This document shows, piece after piece, positions 8,077 through 15,825 of a stretch of 51,618 bases of DNA. The DNA lies in the NCBI GenBank assembly GCA_900546315.1, contig URCP01000009.1:1-51618 (forward strand). Reading direction: 5' to 3'. The notes under the pieces are model-generated. The model was not told the origin of the DNA. It worked only from the letters and a program-made list of their open reading frames with translations, and ran no database searches. The stretch comes from an uncultured Eubacteriales bacterium (lineage in GTDB: Bacteria > Bacillota > Clostridia > Oscillospirales > CAG-272). A program made the position numbers and the translations under genes. Numbering within the stretch: position 1 is the first letter of the stretch; the number at the start of each line of letters is the position of its first letter.

Positions 8077-10365
8077 TCAGTTTCCGTCCCTGTAGTAGTT
8101 TATAAGGCATCCGCAGAGGATGATCTTTCTCTCGTCGTCGGTGAGAGCGCCCATCTTCAGCGTGATCTCACGCGCGGAGCCGTCGGCGCTTATCACATAC
8201 GCCGGGAACTCGTACTTTCCGGCTCCGATGATCTCTCTGACGCCCGGAATATAGATGTGCTCGCCGACCGAGAAGTCCATATTGTCAAAGATGAACGGGA
8301 GCATACCCCAGTTGATGAGGTTGCTGCGGTAGCGCTTCGTCGCGTATTCAACCGCGATGTTCGCCCAGCCGCCGAGAACCTTCTGGCAGGACGCCGCCTG
8401 CTCGCGAGCGGAGCCGTCGCCGGGCTTGTTCGCGCAGACAACGCTTCCGATGCCGATATCAGCGGCTTTCGCGGTCGCGTTTATCTTCTTTATCGCCTCA
8501 TAGACCGCGGAGAGGTCGCCGGTGACATATTTCTCGTCGCCTGCCTCGCGCGCCTTTTCGTATTTCTGTACTTCCTTCGCGCGGCCGACGTAAGCCGGGT
8601 CCTTTCTCGAGAGAGCGAACTCGGAGAGCTTCATCGGGTTGGAGCGGTAGGAAGAGGTCTCGCCGGACGGGATGAGCTCGTCTGTCGTCGTGACCGGGTC
8701 GGTGATGACCGACGCCACACGGAGCAGGAGATCGCTCGTCAGCTCAGGCATTACAGGCCAGTCCGCGATGTTCGGACCGATCTTCAGCGAGGCTTCCGGC
8801 TTAGCGCTGCCCCAGCCGCGGTAGACGCGGTGGTCGTATATCGCCTTGTCGAAATGATACTCGGGGCAGGTGTACTCGACCTCGAGCCCGGTCGCAGGGG
8901 TGAGGATGCCGCCGTTTGCCGCCGTCGCCGCGATGCTGCGCGCGTCCATGAGGGCGACCGCCGCGATCTGTCCGCCGGACGGCTTCGAGCCCTCGCGGTT
9001 CGGGAAGTTTCTCGTCGAGTGACGGATGCTGAGCCCGCCGTTGGCGGGCACGTCGCCTGCGCCGAAGCAGGGACCGCAGAAAGCCGTTCTGAGGGTCACG
9101 CCGGACTCCATAAGCTTCGCCGCCGCGCCGTTTCTCATAAGCTCGATATACACGGGCTGGCTCGCCGGATAAGCGGAGAGCGCGAATTCGCCGTTTCCGG
9201 TTGACTGCCCGGAGAGGATATCCGCCGCGGCGCAGAGGTTGTCGAACGTGCCGCCGGCACATCCGGCGATGACGCCCTGATCGACTTTGATTCCGTCCTT
9301 CGTGATCTTGCTCACGAGGTCGAGCCTGATATTCGGGTTGTCGAGCTGTGCCGCCGCTTTGACCTCCACGTCGTGCAGGATATCGGAGGCGTTCTCGATG
9401 AGGTTCTTCACGGTGTAGACATTGCTCGGGTGGAACGGGAGAGCTATCATCGGCTCTACGCGGGAGAGGTCAACCTTGACGACGCCGTCGTAGTACGCGA
9501 TCGCGCCGGGCGTGAGCTTCTTGTATTCCTCGGGACGGCCGTGAACTGTGAAATAACGCTTTGTCTCGTCGTCTGTCATCCAGATGGAGGAAAGACAGGT
9601 GGTCTCGGTTGTCATAACATCGATGCCGTTCCTGAACTCGATCGGGAGATTCGCGATGCCGTCTCCGACGAACTCGAGAACCTTGTTCTTGACGAATCCG
9701 CTCTCAAAGACAGCGCCGATTATAGCGAGCGCGACGTCCTGCGGACCGACGCCGGGCTTCGGCTTGCCGCTCATGTAGACGCAGACGACCTCAGGGCGCT
9801 TGATGTCATAGGTGCGGCATAGGAGCTGCTTCACGAGCTCCGGTCCGCCCTCGCCGATCGCCATCGTTCCGAGCGCGCCGTAGCGCGTGTGGCTGTCGGA
9901 GCCGAGGATCATCTTTCCGCAGCCGCTCATCATCTCGCGCATATACGCGTGAATGACCGCGATGTGCGCCGGGACATAGATGCCGCCGTACTTCTCCGCG
10001 GCGGAGAGACCGAATACATGGTCGTCCTCATTGATTGTGCCGCCGACCGCGCAGAGGCTGTTGTGACAGTTGGTGAGTACGTACGGGAGCGGGAACTTTT
10101 CGAGTCCGCTGGCACGGGCGGTCTGGATTATGCCGACATATGTGATATCATGAGACGCCATCGCGTCGAATTTGATTTTCAGATCCTCGTCGTTGCCGCT
10201 GTTGTGAGCGGAGAGGATCGACCACGCCATCGTTCCGCGGCGCGCTTCCTCTTTTGTTATATTATCCTTGCCAAGGCTCCGCAGCTGGTTCTCCGCTCCG
10301 CCGTTGTCGACGATGAGCGTGTTTCCGTACGCGAGATATGCGCCTTTCTTTATTACTTCCACCAT
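8077..10365 (-). CDS. aconitase-family hydratase
   Basis: This is a 762-residue member of the aconitase superfamily, with a [4Fe-4S] cluster and dehydration/hydration of a tricarboxylate-like substrate expected. Signatures include the SDSHTRYGALG segment, a cysteine in VIAGCAGGTFDN, and the paired cysteines of AFCGPCFGAGD, which together give the three cluster ligands. The sequence NREGSKPSGGQIAAVALMDARSIAATAANGG is the usual end of the cluster domain, and the swivel domain follows. It resembles the YbhJ/putative-hydratase branch more than AcnA or AcnB, so citrate/isocitrate activity should not be assumed. No other TCA-cycle genes are near. The start ATG at 10365 has GGAGGG upstream, and the promoter lies just before it. 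It is divergent from rbfA. Confidence 0.9.
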   Translation of the reverse strand: MVEVIKKGAYLAYGNTLIVDNGGAENQLRSLGKDNITKEEARRGTMAWSILSAHNSGNDEDLKIKFDAMASHDITYVGIIQTARASGLEKFPLPYVLTNCHNSLCAVGGTINEDDHVFGLSAAEKYGGIYVPAHIAVIHAYMREMMSGCGKMILGSDSHTRYGALGTMAIGEGGPELVKQLLCRTYDIKRPEVVCVYMSGKPKPGVGPQDVALAIIGAVFESGFVKNKVLEFVGDGIANLPIEFRNGIDVMTTETTCLSSIWMTDDETKRYFTVHGRPEEYKKLTPGAIAYYDGVVKVDLSRVEPMIALPFHPSNVYTVKNLIENASDILHDVEVKAAAQLDNPNIRLDLVSKITKDGIKVDQGVIAGCAGGTFDNLCAAADILSGQSTGNGEFALSAYPASQPVYIELMRNGAAAKLMESGVTLRTAFCGPCFGAGDVPANGGLSIRHSTRNFPNREGSKPSGGQIAAVALMDARSIAATAANGGILTPATGLEVEYTCPEYHFDKAIYDHRVYRGWGSAKPEASLKIGPNIADWPVMPELTSDLLLRVASVITDPVTTTDELIPSGETSSYRSNPMKLSEFALSRKDPAYVGRAKEVQKYEKAREAGDEKYVTGDLSAVYEAIKKINATAKAADIGIGSVVCANKPGDGSAREQAASCQKVLGGWANIAVEYATKRYRSNLINWGMLPFIFDNMDFSVGEHIYIPGVREIIGAGKYEFPAYVISADGSAREITLKMGALTDDERKIILCGCLINYYRDGN

Positions 10366-10403
10366 GATTTGTGTTCCCTCCGAGAAAAATTGCTATACTA
10401 TAT

Positions 10404-10432
10404 ATGATAGCACGAATTTATGAATATTTCAA
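10404..10432 (-). promoter_or_regulatory. probable promoter of the aconitase-family gene
   Basis: Minus-strand TTGAAA (10427-10432), 17-bp spacer, TATCAT (10404-10409), about 40 bp before the start codon. Confidence 0.6.
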
Positions 10433-10475
10433 TGTAAAATAGCGGTGTAAGTCGATTTTCGGCGATTTATGTGCC

Positions 10476-10503
10476 GTCTTCCGGCATACGTGAGCCGGAA
10501 GAC
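10476..10503. other. orphan hairpin in the 302-bp divergent intergenic region
   Basis: GTCTTCCGGC (10476-10485) and GCCGGAAGAC (10494-10503) form a perfect 10-bp stem with an 8-base loop. On the plus strand it is followed by ATATTTTTAT, so it looks like an intrinsic terminator. No gene ends here; it lies between the promoters of two divergent genes. The rest of 10366-10667 holds the two promoters and a GC-rich imperfect inverted repeat at about 10608-10637 in the rbfA leader. Confidence 0.5.
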
Positions 10504-10546
10504 ATATTTTTATCCGTTTTTTCCGCGAGAAATTTACAAAAGCCTA

Positions 10547-10575
10547 TTTATATTTTCCCCGGAATATGATAGAAT
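10547..10575 (+). promoter_or_regulatory. probable promoter of the rbfA operon
   Basis: TTTATA (10547-10552), 17-bp spacer, TAGAAT (10570-10575) with TG at 10567-10568 (extended -10). It lies 93 bp before the rbfA start codon. Confidence 0.5.
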
Positions 10576-10667
10576 ATATATTATACGATAATTATATCCA
10601 TAAAACCCGCGGCGGCGTTTTTTCGCGGCGGCGGGAGTGAGAACATGAATCAGCAAGGAGCGGTAAA

Positions 10668-11048
10668 ATGCCAAACTACAGACGCGGACGCATAAACGAA
10701 GAGATGTCAAGGGAGCTCGCCTCTATCCTCCGCGAGATAAAGGACCCGAGAGTCTCGGAAAATTTCATAAGCATAACGAATGTCGACGTGACACCCGACC
10801 TCAAGTACGCGAAGATCGGTTTCTCGTCGATGACAGGAGACAAAGCGGAGATAAAGAAGGGGCTCGTCAGCGCCTCCGGGTTCATCAGAAAGAGACTGGC
10901 GGAGACGCTCAATCTGCGCATCACGCCGGAGCTCTCTTTCGTGCCTGACGACTCGATCGAGTACGGCGCGCACATAAATTCTCTGTTCAGAAAGATCAAG
11001 ACCGAAGCGAAGCCGGACGCCGAAAAGGACGGGAAGAGCGATGAGTGA
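10668..11048 (+). CDS. rbfA: ribosome-binding factor A
   Basis: RbfA binds the 30S subunit precursor and helps 16S rRNA 5'-end maturation. The 126-residue protein begins with the family pattern NYRRGRINEEMSRELASILREI, continues with VSITNVDVTPDLKYAKI (here ISITNVDVTPDLKYAKIGFS), and ends in the KH-like region with RLAETLNLRITPELSFVPDDS. The length is normal. A GGAG site (in GCAAGGAGCGG) lies upstream. It overlaps the next gene by 8 bases and heads rbfA-nrnA-truB-pgeF. In many Clostridia infB and nusA stand just upstream; here the region upstream is a divergent promoter region, so that part of the cluster is separated. Confidence 0.97.
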   Translation: MPNYRRGRINEEMSRELASILREIKDPRVSENFISITNVDVTPDLKYAKIGFSSMTGDKAEIKKGLVSASGFIRKRLAETLNLRITPELSFVPDDSIEYGAHINSLFRKIKTEAKPDAEKDGKSDE

Positions 11049-12087
11049 GATGCTGACGACACTCGGCGAAGTCTGCGGCATACTCGAGAAGCCTTCGTCG
11101 GTGCTTATCCTCACCCACACGAGGCCCGACGCGGACACGCTCGGCTGCGCCGCGGCGCTGCGTGAGATGCTGATCTCGCTCGGAAAGCGCGCCGAAATCG
11201 TGAACGACGACGATATACCGCGCAGACTGAAGTTCATCTTCGGAAAGGAACCTGACGACGAGTTCGACCTGAGACCGGAGAGACTCACCGATTTTGAACC
11301 CGATATGATAGTGTCGGTCGACGTCTCGGCGTCAAAGCTGCTCGGAAAGCTCGAGGAGCCCTGCGCCGGGCGGACATATCTCGCGATAGACCATCACGCG
11401 CTCGGAACGCCGTTCGCGGAGAAGACCTATGTCGGCGCGCTCGGCGCCTGCGGGGAGATAATCTGCGACCTCGCGAAGGAGTTTGAGAAGCGCGGGAAGA
11501 AAACGCTTGGTCGTGAGGGAGCGATAGCCCTGTACGCCGCGATAATGTCGGACACCGGCAGCTTCCGGTTTGACAGCGTGACGGCGGAGACGCATATGCG
11601 GATAGCTTCGCTCCTCGGGTACGGCTTCGACCACTCGGAGGTCGCGAGACGTATGTACGACTCCCGCCCGCTGTCCCAGGTGATGGGCACGAAGGTCGCG
11701 CTGAATGATCTTCATTTCTATAACGGCAACCGTGTCGCGGTCATCAACTTCACGAAGAAGATGCGTGAGGACAATAACCTGTCCCGCGAGGATATCGACG
11801 ACATAATCTCTCTCACCCGTTCGATCGAGGGCGTCGAGGTCGGCATGACTATCAAGCAGAGCGACGACGACCTGACGCTCTACAAGGTCTCGATGCGCTC
11901 GAACCGCGTCGTCGACGTCTCAAAGCTGTGCGCCGTGTTCGGCGGCGGCGGACACAAGCGCGCGTCCGGATGCACCCTTAACGCGGCGAGCGAGTACGAC
12001 GCCGAGGCAAGGCTGATGGCGGTGATAAACGAGGAGCTTGCGGCGCTCGACAAGGCGCGCGCGTTCGACGGGGCGGGAGAGATATGA
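11041..12087 (+). CDS. nrnA: DHH/DHHA1 phosphoesterase, nanoRNase/pAp phosphatase type
   Basis: NrnA-type enzymes degrade 2-5-nucleotide RNAs and dephosphorylate 3'-phosphoadenosine 5'-phosphate, using manganese. Metal-binding motifs are visible: H26-T-R-P-D30-A-D32 near the N-terminus, D-rich SVDVSA at about 92-97, and DHH at 117-119. The C-terminal DHHA1 domain has the GGGGHKRASG substrate-binding loop at about 304-313. The length of 348 is slightly above the ~320 norm. It overlaps rbfA by 8 bases and truB by 4 (ATGA), so translation is likely coupled. The position between rbfA and truB matches the common firmicute order. Confidence 0.94.
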   Translation: MSEMLTTLGEVCGILEKPSSVLILTHTRPDADTLGCAAALREMLISLGKRAEIVNDDDIPRRLKFIFGKEPDDEFDLRPERLTDFEPDMIVSVDVSASKLLGKLEEPCAGRTYLAIDHHALGTPFAEKTYVGALGACGEIICDLAKEFEKRGKKTLGREGAIALYAAIMSDTGSFRFDSVTAETHMRIASLLGYGFDHSEVARRMYDSRPLSQVMGTKVALNDLHFYNGNRVAVINFTKKMREDNNLSREDIDDIISLTRSIEGVEVGMTIKQSDDDLTLYKVSMRSNRVVDVSKLCAVFGGGGHKRASGCTLNAASEYDAEARLMAVINEELAALDKARAFDGAGEI

Positions 12088-12986
12088 CAGAGCCGTCCGG
12101 AGTACTTATTCTCGACAAGCCGACCGGCTTCACGTCGCACGACTGCGTGAACAAGGTCAGACGCTTTTATAACACGAAAAAAGTCGGTCATACCGGCACG
12201 CTCGACCCTGACGCGTCCGGCGTTCTCGTCGTGCTCGTCGGGCGCGCGGCGAAGGCGGCGGATTTTCTCGTCTCGGACGAGAAGACATATCTCGCCGGTC
12301 TCCGGCTCGGAATAACGACAGACACTGAGGACACAACCGGAAAGGTTCTCACCGAATCGTCGGAGATACCTGACCGTGAGCGCGTGATCTCTGTATGTGA
12401 GAGCTTTGTCGGAGACATAATGCAGGTTCCGCCGATGTACAGCGCCCTCAAGCGCGACGGTCAGAAGCTCGTCGACCTCGCGAGGCGCGGCATAACCGTT
12501 GAGAGGGAGGCGAGACCGATAACGATACACTCGCTCGACGCGCTTCCGACCGACAGACCGGATGAATATATGCTGACCGTCCGCTGCTCGAAGGGCACGT
12601 ACATCAGGACGCTCTGCGCCGATATCGGCGCCTCTCTCGGCTGCGGCGGGGCGATGTGTTCGCTGAGAAGACTCGCGAGCGGCGGGTTCAGGATAGAGGA
12701 CGCGGTCACGCTTGGTGGGCTTGACAAACTTGACTATGACGAGCGCGTCGGACTGCTCAGACCGACAGAGAGCCTGTTTTCGGACATTCCGGCAGTGAAG
12801 CTCCCGCCGTTTTTCGAGAAGCTCGCGAGAAGCGGGTGCGAGATATATGAAAAGAAGATCGGCGTCGGTTACCCCGTGGGAACGAGAGTCAGATTGTACG
12901 GCGCGGACGGCTTTTTCGCGGTCGGGGAGGTCGGGGACTACCCTGACGGCGACGCGATAAAGGCGGTCAAGCTCTTTGTTCTCTGA
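12084..12986 (+). CDS. truB: tRNA pseudouridine-55 synthase
   Basis: TruB makes pseudouridine 55 in the T-arm of tRNAs. The N-terminus has GVLILDKPTGFTSHD, followed by the catalytic motif GHTGTLDPDASGVL with Asp41. The RNA-binding segments YSALKRDGQKLVDLAR and KGTYIRTLCADIG are present. A C-terminal PUA-like part (about 220-300) completes the 300-residue protein. The start ATG overlaps the nrnA stop. Thirteen bases after its stop the next gene begins with GTG. Confidence 0.98.
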   Translation: MTEPSGVLILDKPTGFTSHDCVNKVRRFYNTKKVGHTGTLDPDASGVLVVLVGRAAKAADFLVSDEKTYLAGLRLGITTDTEDTTGKVLTESSEIPDRERVISVCESFVGDIMQVPPMYSALKRDGQKLVDLARRGITVEREARPITIHSLDALPTDRPDEYMLTVRCSKGTYIRTLCADIGASLGCGGAMCSLRRLASGGFRIEDAVTLGGLDKLDYDERVGLLRPTESLFSDIPAVKLPPFFEKLARSGCEIYEKKIGVGYPVGTRVRLYGADGFFAVGEVGDYPDGDAIKAVKLFVL

Positions 12987-12998
12987 GGAGGTGTTACC

Positions 12999-13826
12999 GT
13001 GAATACAAACGATGGTTTCCGTCTTGTCACGGCTGAGAACGGTGTCGTGTATCTCCGCGCGGACAACATCTCTTGTCCGCACGGCTTCGCGACGCGGCTC
13101 GGCGGGGTAAGCACACTTCCGCACACATCTTCGCTGAATCTTGCTTTCGGTCGCGGGGACGAGGACGCCGTGGTTCTCCGGAACCTTGAGCTTTTCTCGG
13201 CGGCGGTCGGTGTCAGACCGGAGTCGGTCATAAGCCTGCACCAGACGCACTCGACGGACGTTCTTGTCGTCGGAAAGTGCGACGGCGGAGCGGGGTACTA
13301 TGACAGGCGTGAGGACGGGTTCGCGGCGGACGGATATGTGACGGACGATCCCGGGGTGACGCTCGGTGTGAAGACTGCCGACTGCGTGCCGATACTTTTT
13401 GAGGATCCGGTAAAGAACATCGTCGGAGCCGTTCACGCGGGCTGGAGAGGCACCGCGGCGGGAATCGCGGGAGTGTGCGTTCAGAAGATGGTCTCGCTCG
13501 GCGCGTCGCCCGAGAATATACGCGCCGCGATCGGACCTGCGATATGCTTTGACTGCTACGAGGTCGGCGACGACTTCATAGACGAGGTCGCGGAGATGAC
13601 CGGACCTGAGATGGCGGAGCGGTTCGTCAGAAAGAAGGGCGAACGTTTTCACGCCGATCTTCCCGGTATGGACCGGCGGATACTCACAGACCGCGGTCTG
13701 AAGCCGGAGAATATTTCGGTAAGTAGTCTCTGCACGATGGAGCGTCCGGAGCTCTTTTTCTCTCACCGGTATTCGCGCGGCAAGCGCGGCACGATGCTTT
13801 CGGTCATATCGCCCGCTCCAATGTGA
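12999..13826 (+). CDS. pgeF: polyphenol oxidase / purine nucleoside phosphorylase, YfiH-PgeF family
   Basis: This family, once called multicopper or laccase-domain proteins, contains zinc-dependent purine nucleoside phosphorylase/adenosine deaminase enzymes, and PgeF has also been linked to editing of peptidoglycan precursors. The conserved zinc-site residues are clear: His81 in LHQTHS, Cys129 in KTADCVP and His146 in VHAGWRGT. AIGPAICFDCYEVG and a C-terminal CTMERPELFFSHR are also typical. At 275 residues the length is normal. The GTG start has AGGAGGTG upstream, overlapping the truB stop region. It is the last gene of the rbfA operon. No clear terminator follows. Confidence 0.94.
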   Translation: MNTNDGFRLVTAENGVVYLRADNISCPHGFATRLGGVSTLPHTSSLNLAFGRGDEDAVVLRNLELFSAAVGVRPESVISLHQTHSTDVLVVGKCDGGAGYYDRREDGFAADGYVTDDPGVTLGVKTADCVPILFEDPVKNIVGAVHAGWRGTAAGIAGVCVQKMVSLGASPENIRAAIGPAICFDCYEVGDDFIDEVAEMTGPEMAERFVRKKGERFHADLPGMDRRILTDRGLKPENISVSSLCTMERPELFFSHRYSRGKRGTMLSVISPAPM

Positions 13827-13926
13827 CGGCAATGTGACGGTCAGATGTCGTATGCTGACGCTTTTTGAAATTCTGGCTGAATCTGTAAGAATAATCGCGG
13901 ATGTTCAGGAAATGTTCATAATTATG

Positions 13927-13935
13927 TGATATACT
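13927..13935 (+). promoter_or_regulatory. possible extended -10 promoter of the Gld-like ABC operon
   Basis: TGATATACT reads as TG-n-TATACT. No good -35 is found at 17 bp. The gene start is 85 bp downstream, leaving room for the palindrome at 13980-13996 inside the transcript. Confidence 0.35.
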
Positions 13936-13979
13936 TTTTGTATGTGAAAATCTTTTTAATTTTCGGAAAAACGATAAAA

Positions 13980-13996
13980 GCTGACATAATGTCAGC
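13980..13996. promoter_or_regulatory. perfect palindrome before the ABC operon (possible operator or leader hairpin)
   Basis: GCTGACAT, one central A, ATGTCAGC: an 8-bp perfect inverted repeat that ends 10 bases before the GGGGGA ribosome site of the ATPase gene. It could be a repressor operator or a small RNA hairpin that limits ribosome access. Confidence 0.5.
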
Positions 13997-14019
13997 CATA
14001 TTTCGGGGGACAGAATGAA

Positions 14020-15093
14020 ATGATCCAAATTGAAAACCTTGTCAAACGCTTCGGCAGCAAGTACGCCGTGGATGACATCAGCTTTTCGATCGACGAGGGC
14101 GAAGTCGTTGGCTTCCTCGGACCGAACGGCGCGGGCAAATCCACGACCATGAATATCATCACCGGCTATATGTCGTCGACGTCCGGAACCGTCTCTATCG
14201 GCGGGATGGACATCCTCGAGAATCCGACCGAGGCGAAGCGCTTCATCGGCTATCTGCCGGAGCAGCCGCCGCTCTATCCGGACATGACCGTGAAAGAGTA
14301 CCTGAACTTTGTCTATGATCTCAAGGGCTGCAAGCTAAACCGCAAGAAGCACCTCGGAGAGATCTGCGAGGTCGTCAAGATCGCGGACGATTACAAGAAG
14401 GGCAGACTGATAAAGAACCTCTCGAAGGGCTATAAGCAGAGAGTCGGCATCGCGGAGGCGCTCGTCGGCAACCCGCGCGTTATAATCCTCGACGAGCCGA
14501 CCGTCGGTCTTGACCCGAAGGAGATAATCGAGATAAGAAACCTCATCAGAACGCTCGGCGAGACGCACACGGTCATTCTCTCGACGCATATTCTTCCGGA
14601 GGTGCAGGCGGTCTGCGACAGACTGCTGATAATCAACTCCGGAAAGCTCATCGCGGACGAGAAGACCGAGAACATCTCAAGGATGATCGAGGGAACGAGA
14701 CGCCTGAACGCGCGTATCTGCGGTCCGCAGCGCGACGTGCTCAGAACTCTTCGTTCGATACCCGAGATAACTACTGCGGAGCTCTTCGGCGAGCGCGAGG
14801 GTGACAGCTTCGTCTATTCGATCGAGTCGACCGCCGGCGTCGATATCCGCAAGCCGCTTTTCTACACGCTCGCGAAGAACAATATGCCGCTGATCGGTCT
14901 TGAGCAGCAGGGAACGAATCTTGAGGATATCTTCATCTCGCTGATCGACAAGAAGCAGGATTCGAAAAAGTCGAAAAAGGACGCCAGTGGCTTTGACGAA
15001 ACGCCTTCCTTCGACATAAAGTTCCCGGAGGGGACAGAGACCGACGCGCCGGAGGAATCCGCTGACGCTGATACCAAGGAGGATAATAACTGA
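14020..15093 (+). CDS. ABC transporter ATP-binding protein, GldA-like
   Basis: This is the ATPase subunit of an ABC-2 exporter of the GldA/CcmA group. Walker A GPNGAGKST is at residues 34-42. The Q-loop is near PEQPPLYPDMTV, the signature is LSKGYKQRVGIAEAL, Walker B is VIILDEPTVGLD, and the H-loop is STHILPEVQ. After about residue 230 a C-terminal accessory domain follows, then a charged tail (KKQDSKKSKKDAS and an acidic end), making 357 residues instead of the usual ~310. The ATG at 14020 follows GGGGGA at 10 bases. The stop codon shares one base with the next start (TGATG). It forms an operon with the permease, GldG-like and DUF4340 genes. Confidence 0.93.
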   Translation: MIQIENLVKRFGSKYAVDDISFSIDEGEVVGFLGPNGAGKSTTMNIITGYMSSTSGTVSIGGMDILENPTEAKRFIGYLPEQPPLYPDMTVKEYLNFVYDLKGCKLNRKKHLGEICEVVKIADDYKKGRLIKNLSKGYKQRVGIAEALVGNPRVIILDEPTVGLDPKEIIEIRNLIRTLGETHTVILSTHILPEVQAVCDRLLIINSGKLIADEKTENISRMIEGTRRLNARICGPQRDVLRTLRSIPEITTAELFGEREGDSFVYSIESTAGVDIRKPLFYTLAKNNMPLIGLEQQGTNLEDIFISLIDKKQDSKKSKKDASGFDETPSFDIKFPEGTETDAPEESADADTKEDNN

Positions 15094-15803
15094 TGACGGC
15101 GATTTACAAACGCGAGATGCTCTCATATTTCACCTCGCCGATAGGATATGTTTTCATCGCGGTGTTTCTCGCGCTGAATTCGTTCATTTTCTCACTCTTC
15201 ACCCTGATGGCGGGAGATGACTCGAGCGTCGGGACATACTTCATGATAGTCATGTTCATATTCATAATCCTCGTGCCGCTGCTCACGATGAAGAGCTTCA
15301 GCGAGGAGAGGAAGATGCGCACGGAGCAGCTTCTGCTGACCTCGCCGATAAGCCTCATGGGGATGGTCTTCGCGAAGTTCCTCGCGGCGTTCACCATGTT
15401 CGCCGGCACGTTCATTATCGGCGCTCTTATGATGTTCCCGACTCTCTATATGTACGGCGAGCCGAATACTGCGGTGCTCATCTCGAGCACGATCGGCATA
15501 CTGCTGATCGGCGCGGCGTTCATAGCCATCGGACTTTTCGTTTCGTCGCTCACCGAGAATCAGCTCGTCGCGGCGGTCGGAACTATGGGTATACTCATAT
15601 TCCTGCTGCTTGTCGGTCTGCTCACGAGCTACATCGACGTTTACGCGGTCCGCGTCGTAATAGACTGGATCTCGATCTACAGCCGGTTCGGCAATTTCAG
15701 CTATGGCATACTTGACCCGGCGACACTCATTTACTATTTCTCGATATGCTTCGTTTTCATGTTCCTCACCGTGCGCATCTACGAAAAGCGCCGCTGGTCG
15801 TGA
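15093..15803 (+). CDS. ABC-2 type permease, GldF-like
   Basis: This 236-residue membrane subunit has about six hydrophobic helices (roughly 14-36, 48-70, 100-128, 140-166, 172-192 and 205-226) and no soluble domain. It starts with AIYKREMLSYFTSPIGYVFIA, the family's amphipathic entry segment, and has KSFSEERKMRTEQLLLTSPIS, the usual coupling loop to the ATPase. It starts one base before the end of the ATPase stop codon and ends 22 bases before the GldG-like gene. The substrate is unknown. Gliding itself is not implied in this lineage. Confidence 0.9.
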   Translation: MTAIYKREMLSYFTSPIGYVFIAVFLALNSFIFSLFTLMAGDDSSVGTYFMIVMFIFIILVPLLTMKSFSEERKMRTEQLLLTSPISLMGMVFAKFLAAFTMFAGTFIIGALMMFPTLYMYGEPNTAVLISSTIGILLIGAAFIAIGLFVSSLTENQLVAAVGTMGILIFLLLVGLLTSYIDVYAVRVVIDWISIYSRFGNFSYGILDPATLIYYFSICFVFMFLTVRIYEKRRWS

Positions 15804-15825
15804 TGAGTGCAGGAGGTAAATACAG

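Noticed and set aside
7156..9204. 682-residue open frame on the plus strand, antisense to the M50 and aconitase-family genes
   Set aside because: Arginine- and alanine-rich, no recognisable motif; it arises because the real minus-strand genes have a strong GC codon bias.
11880..13832. 650-residue minus-strand open frame opposite nrnA, truB and pgeF
   Set aside because: The plus-strand genes there are certain families; the antisense frame is Arg/Val-rich shadow sequence.
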